Below, piece by piece: positions 25,325 through 33,366 of a DNA stretch of 37,113 nucleotides. The notes below the pieces were generated by a model. It searched no databases. It saw only the letters and a list, made by a program, of their open reading frames with translations, and was not told the origin of the DNA. The stretch lies in contig PKDW01000137.1 in NCBI GenBank assembly GCA_002863145.1, positions 1-37,113 of the forward strand, given 5' to 3'. The position numbers and the translations under genes are program-made. The DNA is from Flavobacteriales bacterium. GTDB lineage: Bacteria; Bacteroidota; Bacteroidia; Flavobacteriales_D; Sanyastnellaceae. Positions within the stretch are counted from its first letter, which is position 1, and the number at the start of each line of letters is the position of its first letter.

Positions 25325-25872
25325 TGCAAGTCAATTTTGTTCAAGAAGACAATGGTGCGTTCGGTATGTTCACGCCACTCGTCCATGGGATCCTGCAGGA
25401 TCACGTCAACCTCTTCTAGTTCCTCTGGATCCTCCGCGGGTTCGCGCACAAGCTGCAAATCCAAATCCTTGTTCCATTCCGCGTTCTCCACACCCACCTT
25501 CATGCCGGCGGCACTGGCGCGAACAATGAATTTCAAGGGAAGGACGGGGTCGAGCTCCAAATCAATCAAGATGTCGAATGGCGTATCCACGAAGGCCTCA
25601 AATTCCTTGACAGGCCAACCATACCAGTTCAAGTCTCCCTTGCAAAAGTAGCCTGAATCCAGTTTTTTGACCAACCAAGTGGGCGTGTCCTTCGTGTCCT
25701 CATGCACGTAGCTCATCATGCCCACGCGCTTGACCCCGAACTCGTCCTTGAGACGTTTGGCCACAGCCTTGACTTCTCTAAAATGTGCGTGATCGCGTTC
25801 GAGATAAACCAGGCCTACACTGCTGGCGCGACTCAAGGAGCAGCCTTTGCGCTCGCGTTCCCCACTGCCCAT
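25321..25872 (-). CDS. DUF6913-like protein of unknown function
   Basis: The 183-residue cytoplasmic protein matches a Bacteroidota family I associate with DUF6913. After a short basic N terminus comes SSVGLVYLERDHAHFREV, then a FGVKRVGMMSYVHEDTKD segment and FCKGDLNWYGWPVKEFEAF with a conserved KxDxxWxG pattern, then DILIDLELDPVLPLKFIV and KVGVENAEW. I know no function; the gene is often linked to dapA or other metabolic genes, and here it overlaps dapA by four bases. ATG 25872 was chosen because the family-like sequence begins there and the -7 element lies 48 bases upstream; the frame is open further upstream but would precede that promoter. Confidence 0.7.
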   Translation of the reverse strand: MGSGERERKGCSLSRASSVGLVYLERDHAHFREVKAVAKRLKDEFGVKRVGMMSYVHEDTKDTPTWLVKKLDSGYFCKGDLNWYGWPVKEFEAFVDTPFDILIDLELDPVLPLKFIVRASAAGMKVGVENAEWNKDLDLQLVREPAEDPEELEEVDVILQDPMDEWREHTERTIVFLNKIDLQ

Positions 25873-25920
25873 CCGATTCAGGCGCCAAAGAAATATGCGT
25901 TCCTTCCAAGTCACGATTCC

Positions 25921-25928
25921 CAAAAATA
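25921..25928 (-). promoter_or_regulatory. -7 promoter element of the DUF6913-dapA operon
   Basis: TATTTTTG on the minus strand, an exact TAnnTTTG match, 48 bases upstream of the ATG at 25872. It supports the shorter gene start and a leader of about 42 bases. No clear -33 element. Confidence 0.55.
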
Positions 25929-26061
25929 CTCGCGACCCGTCTCGTTTGCACGGCAAGAGACGCCGCAAAGGCGCCAAAGTTTCCCACAGCAGAAGAGAAA
26001 GTCGTGGGTTTTGGCACAATTCATGCGTTATTGATGGAAATTGCCCTCCAAATTCAATCCG

Positions 26062-26616
26062 ATGAACCTCCGTATCTCCTCCCTCGCCATGGCCGCAATC
26101 TTGGTCATTGCCCCGCTTAATTCCTGCTCCAATACGGAAGGAAGCCAAGTGAAAACGCCATTCTCAGGGAAGAAATATCTGTCTGATGCCCGTCACTTTC
26201 GAGCGGTTGGCATGGGACAAAGTGCCAACCTCAGCATCGCCAAGAGCAAGGCAGAGCTCGAATCGAAAAAATCTCTGGCCCAGCAAGTGCAAACCAACCT
26301 CAAGGTGGTGTCGGACAACTATGCGCAAGAACTGGTTGGCAACCAAGCATCTGAAGCCATTGAGCGGTTTGAGACCCTGGCACGCGAAGTCACCAACACC
26401 ACCATTGGAGACATTCGCACGTTGGGTGAGGACATCCGCCAACTCGACGACAATACCTACAGGGTGCATGTCGCCATTGAGGTAAAGAAGAAAGCCATGC
26501 TTCGTTTTCTAAAAAACAAAGCCCGAAACGACGTCAAAATCTCAGAGCTCGTGCGCTCCCAAATGGTGATGCTTCTCGACAAGGAAATCGAGCGACTCGA
26601 CAGCGAGGAAGAGTAA
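26062..26616 (+). CDS. Lipoprotein with an LPP20-like domain
   Basis: The 184-residue protein has a lipoprotein signal peptide ending IAPLNSC, so Cys22 should be acylated. The mature part resembles LPP20/FlgP-like lipoproteins: FRAVGMGQSANLSIAKSKAE is the usual turn of helix (GxGxS...A...A..A), followed by a long helix and a strand pair, YRVHVAIEVKKKAML. Members of this fold line the outer membrane in several bacteria; a role here is unknown. ATG 26062 is preferred over an upstream TTG because it starts the signal peptide. It is divergent from the DUF6913 gene and convergent with msrA. Confidence 0.78.
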   Translation: MNLRISSLAMAAILVIAPLNSCSNTEGSQVKTPFSGKKYLSDARHFRAVGMGQSANLSIAKSKAELESKKSLAQQVQTNLKVVSDNYAQELVGNQASEAIERFETLAREVTNTTIGDIRTLGEDIRQLDDNTYRVHVAIEVKKKAMLRFLKNKARNDVKISELVRSQMVMLLDKEIERLDSEEE

Positions 26617-26637
26617 CAACCTCCTGGAATCCAACGG

Positions 26638-27249
26638 TCAATCCAACTCGAAGCGCGTGCCAAATTCCTTTTGAAATTTGGCCATCTTGGGCGCGATCAC
26701 CGCACGGCAGTATGGCGCTTCTTTGTTGAGTTCGTAGTACGCTTGGTGATAATCCTCCGCGGGATAAAACGCCTCGAACGCTTTCACTTCGGTCACGATG
26801 GAATTGGGCCACTTCGCTTGGGCCAGTTCCACCGCTTGTTCAATGACCCCTACTTGCGATGAGTTGTGCCAATAGATCGCACTGCGGTATTGGGTTCCAA
26901 CGTCTGCACCTTGGCGATTGAGTGTGGTGGGGTCGTGCGTCGCAAAAAAGACCTCCAAGATGTCTGCCAAACTCACCTTGGAGACATCGTAGGTCAGCTG
27001 AACCACTTCGGCATGGCCTGTTCGTCCCGTGCACACTTCCCTGTATCCAGGGTTTTTGATGTGGCCTCCTGAGTAGCCAGACTCGCCAGACAGCACACCA
27101 GGAATGGCTTCAAAAACCGCTTCGACACACCAAAAACAACCCGCACCCAATGTGATGGTCGCGAGATCAGAAGAAGAAAGGTTGGACGTGGATTGAGCCA
27201 TGGCAGAGGTTCCGGTTGCAAGAAGGATTGAAAATAACAGCTTGTTCAT
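26638..27249 (-). CDS. msrA: Peptide-methionine (S)-S-oxide reductase, exported
   Basis: The 203-residue protein has the MsrA core: GAGCFWCVEAVFEAIPGVLS with the catalytic Cys38 in GCFWC, GYSGG, TGHAEVVQLTYDP-like VVQLTYDVSKVSLADILEVFF, and FYPAEDYHQAYY near the C terminus. MsrA reduces methionine-S-sulfoxide in proteins. An N-terminal signal peptide, MNKLLFSILLATGTSAMAQ, predicts export, so it repairs oxidised methionine in the periplasm or outer membrane. In-frame upstream sequence is open but lacks protein-like composition; ATG 27249 starts the signal peptide. It follows the DUF5723 gene by 56 bases on the same strand and is probably in that operon. The reductant partner is not encoded here. 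Confidence 0.93.
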   Translation of the reverse strand: MNKLLFSILLATGTSAMAQSTSNLSSSDLATITLGAGCFWCVEAVFEAIPGVLSGESGYSGGHIKNPGYREVCTGRTGHAEVVQLTYDVSKVSLADILEVFFATHDPTTLNRQGADVGTQYRSAIYWHNSSQVGVIEQAVELAQAKWPNSIVTEVKAFEAFYPAEDYHQAYYELNKEAPYCRAVIAPKMAKFQKEFGTRFELD

Positions 27250-27305
27250 GCTGCAAGAAAATCCGCAGCCCTCACATCGTCCAACATCTTGGGACAAGTT
27301 GGCAA

Positions 27306-28778
27306 TCAGATGCCTCCAACACGGTACCTCAGGAAGCATGTCTGAAGCGAAAGCTCCGGCTGAGATCCTTCCCACAAGGCAGACACGTCGCCCGTCCTGA
27401 AGCCGATTTCCCACCCGTTCTCGAGGCTGACGCGCATGGATGCCGGGAAACGCCACACATCAGAACTGCCTCGCTGGATGCCTGACTCCACAATCCACGC
27501 ATTTGTGATGCGTATCCCTCCGGACACGCCACCTGTCCATCCTCCATTGGCAAGGGCTTCACGACTGCGCGCCGTCAGGTTCGCCGCGACCACCACCGGT
27601 CCCGCGGGGCGGAAACCCGCACCCACCGACACCAACGGACGGGTGGATACCCTGCGAGTGGCAGATTCGCTCGTTTGAAACCACGTGTCGGCATCCAACA
27701 CATCAATGGCGCCCGAAAGCCAATTTTCAGGGTCGATAGCACCGTCTGAAGACCCAAACGAAGACACGTTTAAATCGATGTCATTGACGCTGTACGATTC
27801 GCCTTCCCACGTCATCCGCCCCATGTCGACCAAGGAAAGTGAAATCCAGGCACCATCTGCCCTCGACAATACCCCACCAAAATCAAGCCCCCAGCCGTGC
27901 CCCGCAGGGCTGATGACCCCCAACCAATCGGCGGAAGCCCCCCCACCCAGAAGAGAATCCAGACTTTGCAAATTTGAAATCTTGAAGCCTTCAGAGCGTG
28001 CTCCAAAGGCCACCACTTCTCCCTCTTCGGTGTGAATGTCAAAGTATGCCGTACCCAAAAGTGCACGAACCCCAACGCCTGTGTGCAGGGACCAACCTTC
28101 CACAGCGTTGCCCCAAACCCTGGAGATGCCCACTTCATGGGTACGCATGGATTGGTAAGAAAGGGAAGTCTCTTGGAGCAAATTGGCCAAGGTGGCGTTT
28201 CCTGCGACCGTGACGCCCTCCCACAAATCTCCAAGCTCAAAATCATAGTCGTCCACCGACACCACCTGCCCTGTCTCCACCAATTCAATTTCCGAAAACA
28301 GATCCAATCCACCGTCAGTAAACAACTTGGCAGTCTCTGAACTCAAGGTGATGTTCGCCGACACCCCTCTGCGGTTGGCGTAGGCGATGCCCCAATTCCC
28401 TATGCGACGCGCAAAGGCCGCAGAAAGAAATGACATGTTGAGGGAGAGCTGTTCGTCGGTGAGGGCGTTCAACCATTCTTCCGACGTCCAAGACCCGCTG
28501 TCTTCGCCATCGCGACCGAGCACTTGATTCCACATCGCGCTTCGATCAAGCAAATTGGATTTCAAGGACAAGCCACCCTCGAATCCACCCGTGACTTTCT
28601 GAAAATCGCCTGCCCAACCCGCATGGGTAAGCAAGGCCGGGTTGTAACCCAGGGCTCTGTAATCCGAACTCAACGCGAAAGGGCTGGCAGCGCCTTGAAC
28701 GTGGGTCCGATCCAATTGACCCACGATCACGGATGAGGTGAAGCAACCCAAGAAGAAGAAGAGGACAATGCGATTCAT
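27306..28778 (-). CDS. Outer-membrane barrel-like protein (DUF5723 type)
   Basis: The 490-residue protein has a signal peptide (MNRIVLFFFLGCFTSSVIVGQ) and then a DUF5723-like architecture: a short motif with SDYRALGYNPALLTHAG near residue 42, followed by repeated beta strands with alternating hydrophobic residues such as GNWGIAYANRRGVSANI and ending in an aromatic-rich strand. This pattern fits outer-membrane beta barrels of the PorP/DUF5723 group, some of which work in gliding and type IX secretion. The exact role is unknown. ATG 28778 starts the signal peptide. It is 19 bases downstream of ilvE and upstream of msrA. Confidence 0.78.
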   Translation of the reverse strand: MNRIVLFFFLGCFTSSVIVGQLDRTHVQGAASPFALSSDYRALGYNPALLTHAGWAGDFQKVTGGFEGGLSLKSNLLDRSAMWNQVLGRDGEDSGSWTSEEWLNALTDEQLSLNMSFLSAAFARRIGNWGIAYANRRGVSANITLSSETAKLFTDGGLDLFSEIELVETGQVVSVDDYDFELGDLWEGVTVAGNATLANLLQETSLSYQSMRTHEVGISRVWGNAVEGWSLHTGVGVRALLGTAYFDIHTEEGEVVAFGARSEGFKISNLQSLDSLLGGGASADWLGVISPAGHGWGLDFGGVLSRADGAWISLSLVDMGRMTWEGESYSVNDIDLNVSSFGSSDGAIDPENWLSGAIDVLDADTWFQTSESATRRVSTRPLVSVGAGFRPAGPVVVAANLTARSREALANGGWTGGVSGGIRITNAWIVESGIQRGSSDVWRFPASMRVSLENGWEIGFRTGDVSALWEGSQPELSLQTCFLRYRVGGI

Positions 28779-28797
28779 GTCCTCTAGATACGAAAAA

Positions 28798-29874
28798 TCA
28801 GACAGGAATGTTCCAGCCAAAGGTGTCTTCGGCTGTCCCATAACGCACGCCATCCAACAATGCTTTGACTTTGGGAGCGACCTCCCATGCCGACATCTCA
28901 GGCAAATCCCAATCACCATTGGGCAAACCCAACGTGCAAATGGGCGATACGGTCGCGGCGGTACCAAGGCCAAACGCTTCTGTGAGGCGTCCCGCTGCTG
29001 AAGCATCGATCAACTCTTGTACGGTGACTTTGCGCTCTTCCACTTCCACTCCATGATGTCTCATCAATTGGACTGCACTCGCACGGGTGATGCCCGCCAA
29101 CACGGTGTCGCTCGTTTGAGGCACCACCATCTTGCCATCCATCACAAAGGCCACGTTCATGGTGCCGCATTCCTCCACTGAGGTATGCGTCGCAGCGTCG
29201 GTCCACAAAATTTGGTCGTACCCTGCAGACTTCGCAAGTTCTGTCGGGAACAAAGACCCTGCGTAGTTGCCTGCCGCTTTGGCTGCACCTGTGCCTCCCA
29301 TGGCGGCACGGGTATAATGCAACTCCACCTTAACCTTCACAGCCTTGTTGTAGTAAGCTCCTACAGGACAGGTAAAGATACAGAACCTGTATTCCCGACT
29401 TGGACGAACCCCGACGTGGGATTCAGTGGCAAACATGAAAGGACGGATGTACAGGGCACCGTCTGGGGCATTGGGCACCCAACCTGAATCCAGTTTGAGC
29501 ATCTCCACCAAAGCTTGGAAGAAAATGTCCGCTGGAACTTCAGGCATGCCCATGCGCTTCGCAGAGAGATTGAAGCGCTTGATGTTCTCTCCGGGCCTGA
29601 ACATGGCCACGCCTCCGTCCTTTTGGCGGAAGGCCTTCATGCCCTCAAAAATGGCTTGACCGTAGTGCAAGGACATCATGGCCGGGGAGAAGGTCATGGG
29701 ACCGTAAGAAGAAATTTCACCTCGCTTCCATTCTCCTTCGGCATGGTCCATCACAAACATGTGATCTGAAAACACTTTGCCAAACGCCAAGTTGGAGAAG
29801 TCCACGCCCTCAAGCCTACTCATCCCCACTGGGGAAATGTCAAAATCCAACGTCTTTTGGTCCTCCATCAGCAT
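28798..29874 (-). CDS. ilvE: Branched-chain amino acid aminotransferase
   Basis: The 358-residue protein is a class IV pyridoxal-phosphate aminotransferase of the longer BCAT group. Lys199 in GTGAAKAAGNYAG is the Schiff-base lysine; SLHYGQAIFEGMKAFR is the family N-terminal signature, and EECGTMNVAFVMDGK and TEAFGLGTAATVSPI fit the C-terminal domain that binds the phosphate. The enzyme interconverts leucine, isoleucine and valine with their 2-oxo acids, the first step of their breakdown and the last of synthesis. The start at 29874 may alternatively be two codons downstream. It heads a run with the DUF5723 and msrA genes, though these are functionally unrelated. Confidence 0.94.
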   Translation of the reverse strand: MLMEDQKTLDFDISPVGMSRLEGVDFSNLAFGKVFSDHMFVMDHAEGEWKRGEISSYGPMTFSPAMMSLHYGQAIFEGMKAFRQKDGGVAMFRPGENIKRFNLSAKRMGMPEVPADIFFQALVEMLKLDSGWVPNAPDGALYIRPFMFATESHVGVRPSREYRFCIFTCPVGAYYNKAVKVKVELHYTRAAMGGTGAAKAAGNYAGSLFPTELAKSAGYDQILWTDAATHTSVEECGTMNVAFVMDGKMVVPQTSDTVLAGITRASAVQLMRHHGVEVEERKVTVQELIDASAAGRLTEAFGLGTAATVSPICTLGLPNGDWDLPEMSAWEVAPKVKALLDGVRYGTAEDTFGWNIPV

Positions 29875-29894
29875 AACTTTTCATTTAGGTGGTG

Positions 29895-29902
29895 CAAAAA
29901 TC
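29895..29902 (-). promoter_or_regulatory. Candidate -7 element of ilvE (one mismatch)
   Basis: GATTTTTG on the minus strand differs from TAnnTTTG by one base, 20 bases upstream of the ilvE ATG. It lies inside the left arm of a 9-bp inverted repeat. Confidence 0.35.
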
Positions 29903-29962
29903 GCACATCTGCCCCCCCCATGCAAATGCCACACCAGCCAACAAGTGTTGCACGTGCGATTT
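29898..29962. repeat. 9-bp inverted repeat spanning the ilvE promoter gap
   Basis: AAATCGCAC (29898-29906) and GTGCGATTT (29954-29962) are exact reverse complements 47 bases apart. The first overlaps the candidate ilvE -7 element, the second overlaps the response-regulator stop codon. It may be a paired operator or chance. Confidence 0.4.
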
Positions 29963-30653
29963 ACGAATCCGCTTGAAACAAGAATTTGTTAGGACTGACT
30001 AGCCCAGTCTTCACCGCATACATCACCATGGCTGCAGTGTTGTTGACCCCCAACTTGGACATGATGTTTTTTCGGTGGGTGGTGATGGTGTGGGTGCTAA
30101 GGAAGAGCTTGTCCGCGACTTGGGTGTTGGTCAACCCCTCGGCAATCAACTCAAGCACCTCCGTTTCCCGTCCACTCAAGTGAATGGGATCGCAGGAAAG
30201 CGGCAACGTTTCCAAATCATCGACATCGATGGACTCCTGCCGGATGCGGTCCAAGATTTGGCCGCAAAAAAAGGTGCCGCCTTTCGACGTCTCCCGAATG
30301 GCATCCTCCACCTCACCCAGGTCGCAATCTTTTTTGATGTAGCTGTCCACACCCGCCTTCAACGCATTCACCAAGGTGTGGCCGCTTTGTTGCGTCGTGA
30401 TGGCCAAAATCCGGGTGGAAGGCCGATTCGCTTTGATGGCGCGAACCACGTCAATGTCAAACCCTTCCGACAAAAAATCGACCACCACCACGTCAGGCGC
30501 AAAGGATTGAACCAACCCTGTCAAGTCCTCCCCGTTGGCAGCTTCCCCGATGACCTCGACCCCATCGATCTGACGCACCATGTTTCGCACGCCCAGCCGG
30601 AACAGGGCACTGCTGTCGCCAATGGCGAGGTTCGTCTTGGTAAGAGGAGACAT
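29961..30653 (-). CDS. NarL/FixJ-type response regulator
   Basis: The 230-residue protein has an N-terminal receiver domain and a C-terminal LuxR-type helix-turn-helix. The phosphoacceptor is Asp59 in VVVVDF; ILAITTQQ gives the conserved threonine and SYIKKD the conserved lysine (Lys107). Only one acidic residue (Asp13, in GDSSALFR) remains of the usual acidic pair. The HTH reads LSGRETEVLELIAEGLTN, then TQVADKLFLSTHTITTHRKN and IMSKLGVNN. No sensor kinase gene lies nearby, so it is an orphan. ATG 30653 lies 19 bases downstream of a perfect -7 element. A 13-bp palindrome between promoter and start suggests autoregulation (inference). Confidence 0.92.
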   Translation of the reverse strand: MSPLTKTNLAIGDSSALFRLGVRNMVRQIDGVEVIGEAANGEDLTGLVQSFAPDVVVVDFLSEGFDIDVVRAIKANRPSTRILAITTQQSGHTLVNALKAGVDSYIKKDCDLGEVEDAIRETSKGGTFFCGQILDRIRQESIDVDDLETLPLSCDPIHLSGRETEVLELIAEGLTNTQVADKLFLSTHTITTHRKNIMSKLGVNNTAAMVMYAVKTGLVSPNKFLFQADS

Positions 30654-30657
30654 TGCT

Positions 30658-30670
30658 TAGAATGATTCTA
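30658..30670. promoter_or_regulatory. 13-bp palindrome at the response-regulator transcription start
   Basis: TAGAAT, a central G, and ATTCTA form a perfect palindrome. It starts four bases after the gene's start codon end and covers the position where transcription should start from the -7 element at 30673-30680. It could be an operator. Confidence 0.45.
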
Positions 30671-30672
30671 GA

Positions 30673-30680
30673 CAAAGATA
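30673..30680 (-). promoter_or_regulatory. -7 promoter element of the response regulator
   Basis: TATCTTTG on the minus strand, an exact match, with a TTG 18 bases upstream. It is the best-formed promoter in the window, about 20 bases before the ATG at 30653. Confidence 0.65.
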
Positions 30681-30703
30681 GATGTTGCCTTGTCAATGCA
30701 ATG

Positions 30704-31612
30704 TCAAAGTCTCCACAGGAGACCATCCTTTGCCAACACCACATTCGGGTGCTCCCGCAGCGCTTCCTCACGCAACGCGTCTAGGTTCTTGTACCTCAAA
30801 CTCAAATGTCCGAGCATGAGCGTTTCCACCTCGGCTTGGCGAGCCAACCTCGCCGCCTCTGTGGTGGTGCTGTGATGGGTCGACTTGGCCCGCTCGGCAT
30901 CCGCTTCGTTGAACGTTGCATCGTGGTAAAGGAGCGTCGCGCCCTGGGCTGCGATGCGCAAGCTTTCACATGGCCGCGTGTCCGAAGAGTACACATAACT
31001 CCGTGCCTTTCTTGGCTGCGTGCACCACAACTCCGGTTTCAAATCACGTCCCTCGAAGCCGATGGGTTCTCCGCGCTTGAGCGCCTGACGGACATGAAAA
31101 GGAAGCCCGGCATCCTGGGCCTTCTGGCCATTCAATTTCCAAGGCAAGGAATGTTCCTCCACACGCAATCCACAGCACGGGATGCGGTGCTTTACGGGGA
31201 TGCTGCGCAACCGATAATGGTCCGCCTCATGAAGCGTTTGGACTTCGTGTGGAGACCATTCATGCACATTGACCTCAAAAGACATGTGCGCCTGAATGCT
31301 GCCCCACGTGTGACGCAACCACGCCTCCAATTTCTGGGGACCCCAAATGTCAATCGCCTCTTGCCGCCCGAGCAGGGACATGGTGCTCAACAAACCAGGC
31401 AACCCGAGCACATGGTCGCCGTGCATGTGGCTGATGAATATGCCCTTGAGCTTCTGAAATCGCCTCTTGCTGTTGCGCAGCGCGAGCTGCACCCCCTCCC
31501 CCGCATCGATCAGATAGGTGTGTCCGTGAATGTCCAAAAATTGAGACGTGGTGCCCCTCGAAGGAACCGGCACCGCCGCTCCTGTTCCGAGAAACACCAC
31601 GTCAAACGTCAT
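30704..31612 (-). CDS. rnz: Ribonuclease Z
   Basis: The 302-residue protein is the short form of tRNase Z, a metallo-beta-lactamase enzyme that cleaves the 3' trailer from precursor tRNAs. FISHMHGDHVLGLPGLL carries the zinc-binding HxHxDH (His62-His67), VKHRIPCCGLRVEE is the mid-domain histidine region, and YVYSSDTRPCES and LMLGHLSLRY supply the remaining metal ligands. FLGTGAAVPVPSRGTTS is the typical start. Length is normal. ATG 31612 is preferred; the GTG just before it is also in frame. It lies 22 bases downstream of a T9SS-cargo gene, which is unusual, since rnz commonly pairs with a STAS gene in this phylum (from memory). In this genome tRNA-Ser encodes its CCA. Confidence 0.95.
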   Translation of the reverse strand: MTFDVVFLGTGAAVPVPSRGTTSQFLDIHGHTYLIDAGEGVQLALRNSKRRFQKLKGIFISHMHGDHVLGLPGLLSTMSLLGRQEAIDIWGPQKLEAWLRHTWGSIQAHMSFEVNVHEWSPHEVQTLHEADHYRLRSIPVKHRIPCCGLRVEEHSLPWKLNGQKAQDAGLPFHVRQALKRGEPIGFEGRDLKPELWCTQPRKARSYVYSSDTRPCESLRIAAQGATLLYHDATFNEADAERAKSTHHSTTTEAARLARQAEVETLMLGHLSLRYKNLDALREEALREHPNVVLAKDGLLWRL

Positions 31613-31634
31613 CACGTGGAAGCGCGCTGTGCGC

Positions 31635-32918
31635 TTAGTGTTGGATGAGTACCTGCTTGAAGGTCAAGCCTTGGTTGTTGGAGACACGCAGCACATACAT
31701 GCCGTTGGCAAAGTGGCCCGTCCGAACCACCTCTCGCTGCTGACCGCGGCCTTCTGCAACAACCTGTCCGTGAAGACCGACCAAATCCCAAGCGCTGCCC
31801 CAAGGCAATCCTTGAATGACCAGTACGTCATGGGCAGGATTTGGGTATGCATTCCACGCGCCTTGAATGTCCTCCAATCCTGTGATCACTTGAATGTCTT
31901 GGACCTCCACTGAACAACCGATGCTGTCCACCACCAAAACACTGAAGTCCCCGGCATCCAACCCCTCGAGTGTCTCTCCTGTGCCCAGGATGAATCCGCC
32001 TCCATCGTACCACGTGGCCGTCCATGGACCTTCCGCATTTTCGACGTCCAACGCCAAAGCGCCATTGGCTTCACCTTCGTCGGCGTTGGTCACATCCACG
32101 GTCGCTGTCATCGTACAATCCAGGCCTTGGTCAATGACCACCCAGCCGCCAAACTCACTCTGGCAATCCTCGGTCGTCACCATCACGCTGAACGTGCCAG
32201 GGTTCACAACCGTCACAGATTCACCCGTTCCGATTTGGAGTCCCGAAGCATTGAACCACGCAATTTCTGTGGCGACCACGCCTTCCGCCAAGGAAACCGT
32301 CAGCGTACCTTGGGTGCCGTCGAGGCTGTTGGCATTGACCACGTCCACCCCGTCTATCAACGGACAGTTGATGCGCACGCTGAAATTTTCGAATGTGAAC
32401 GGGGCGTTGAAGGGTGTGAAAATTGTGGCCCAGGCCTGAATGTCGATTGACATGCTGTACAAACCAGCACGGTCCGGTGTGCCTTGAATGGCTGCACAGT
32501 ATTGCATGCCTCCCAAGAACGTGTTTTCGTTGGGAGAATCGCCGTTGTTGTTCAGCACAATCTCCAACCCAATGTCGCTGCCATGGAACACCTCATCGGT
32601 GTTTACATCGCGAAAGACGACGCCGGAATACACCCCATTGCCGTCAATCGCATCCTGCAACACAATGACGCTGTCCACGGGAAGTGTGGGAGGATAAGTG
32701 GAGTCGATGCCTGCCGCCGTGGCGGGAATCAAAATGTGAAGCACATCGTAATAAGGTTCGTCCAACATGCCATCCAGGAAGGACTCGCCGACAATGGGGT
32801 CGGGAGACACGCCAAATTCAGTGTCGCCGAAATCGTAATCGATGTCACATTGTGAAAAACCTGCGGCCATGGCGAGCATGCCAAGGCACGTCAGGAGAGT
32901 CTGAGCGTACTTGTTCAT
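31635..32918 (-). CDS. Secreted T9SS cargo protein with C-terminal type A sorting domain
   Basis: The 427-residue protein has a signal peptide (MNKYAQTLLTCLGMLAMAAGFSQ) and a C-terminal type A sorting domain: WNAYPNPAHDVLVIQG, then a strand-turn-strand ending GMYVLRVSNN and TFKQVLIQH, as seen in proteins exported by the Bacteroidota type IX system and often attached to the surface. In between are about 180 residues of unknown beta-rich sequence and two SprB-like repeats (TEIAWFNASGLQIGTGESV and WTATWYDGGGFILGTGETL). Function unknown; probably adhesive or structural. It lies between a STAS gene and rnz on the same strand, and may be expressed from the STAS promoter. Confidence 0.9.
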   Translation of the reverse strand: MNKYAQTLLTCLGMLAMAAGFSQCDIDYDFGDTEFGVSPDPIVGESFLDGMLDEPYYDVLHILIPATAAGIDSTYPPTLPVDSVIVLQDAIDGNGVYSGVVFRDVNTDEVFHGSDIGLEIVLNNNGDSPNENTFLGGMQYCAAIQGTPDRAGLYSMSIDIQAWATIFTPFNAPFTFENFSVRINCPLIDGVDVVNANSLDGTQGTLTVSLAEGVVATEIAWFNASGLQIGTGESVTVVNPGTFSVMVTTEDCQSEFGGWVVIDQGLDCTMTATVDVTNADEGEANGALALDVENAEGPWTATWYDGGGFILGTGETLEGLDAGDFSVLVVDSIGCSVEVQDIQVITGLEDIQGAWNAYPNPAHDVLVIQGLPWGSAWDLVGLHGQVVAEGRGQQREVVRTGHFANGMYVLRVSNNQGLTFKQVLIQH

Positions 32919-32933
32919 GAGATTTGTTTTTGG

Positions 32934-33323
32934 TTATCCGTTGGTTGCCCCATCCGAAGCGCCGAGCTCCTTTTCGGTGGCCTCCATGTATACGAAGTCC
33001 ACAGCCTCGTTGACCGTGGGGGTGATGTTCAATACACGGTCGAGCTGGGAGATTTGCACGAGCTTCTCCACCGTAGGCTGCAATCCGCAGAGCACAAACG
33101 TGCCTTGCTCGTCACGGCATAAACGGTTGCCGACCAGCACCGCGCTCAACCCGCTGGAGTCGCAGTAGCGAGACTCGGTGAGGTCCAACACGATGTTGAG
33201 GTGACCTGATTTGGCCAACTGCACCAATTCAGCTTTCAAATCTGGGGCGTGCAAAGCGTCGAGCTTTTCGACAGTGCTTGTCACAATGGCGACGCGGTCG
33301 CGGTGTTCAATGGTAAACTTCAT
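32934..33323 (-). CDS. STAS-domain anti-sigma factor antagonist-like protein
   Basis: The 129-residue protein is a single STAS domain of the SpoIIAA/RsbV type. LDALHAPDLKAELVQL is the first helix, NIVLDLTESRYCDSSGLSAVL the central strand and phosphorylation loop, whose Asp55-Ser56-Ser57-Gly block matches the conserved DSSG site phosphorylated by a partner-switching kinase, and LCGLQPTVEKLVQI the later helix. Such proteins bind an anti-sigma factor or kinase when unphosphorylated. A STAS gene of this family usually needs a SpoIIE-type phosphatase and a kinase; here only SiaB/SiaC, 28 kb away, are visible, and partnership is unproven. ATG 33323 follows a perfect -7 element by 15 bases. Confidence 0.88.
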   Translation of the reverse strand: MKFTIEHRDRVAIVTSTVEKLDALHAPDLKAELVQLAKSGHLNIVLDLTESRYCDSSGLSAVLVGNRLCRDEQGTFVLCGLQPTVEKLVQISQLDRVLNITPTVNEAVDFVYMEATEKELGASDGATNG

Positions 33324-33338
33324 GAGGAATCGTTCGGT

Positions 33339-33346
33339 CAAATATA
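33339..33346 (-). promoter_or_regulatory. -7 promoter element of the STAS gene
   Basis: TATATTTG on the minus strand, an exact TAnnTTTG match, 15 bases upstream of the STAS ATG. It gives a leader of roughly 8-11 bases. The pyrB stop is 20 bases further upstream. Confidence 0.6.
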
Positions 33347-33366
33347 GGTCGGACGGGCGTGCGGTC

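Noticed and set aside
25873-26148. Upstream extension of the DUF6913-like frame
   Set aside because: It lies upstream of a perfect -7 element and covers the divergent lipoprotein gene start; the family-like sequence begins near 25872.
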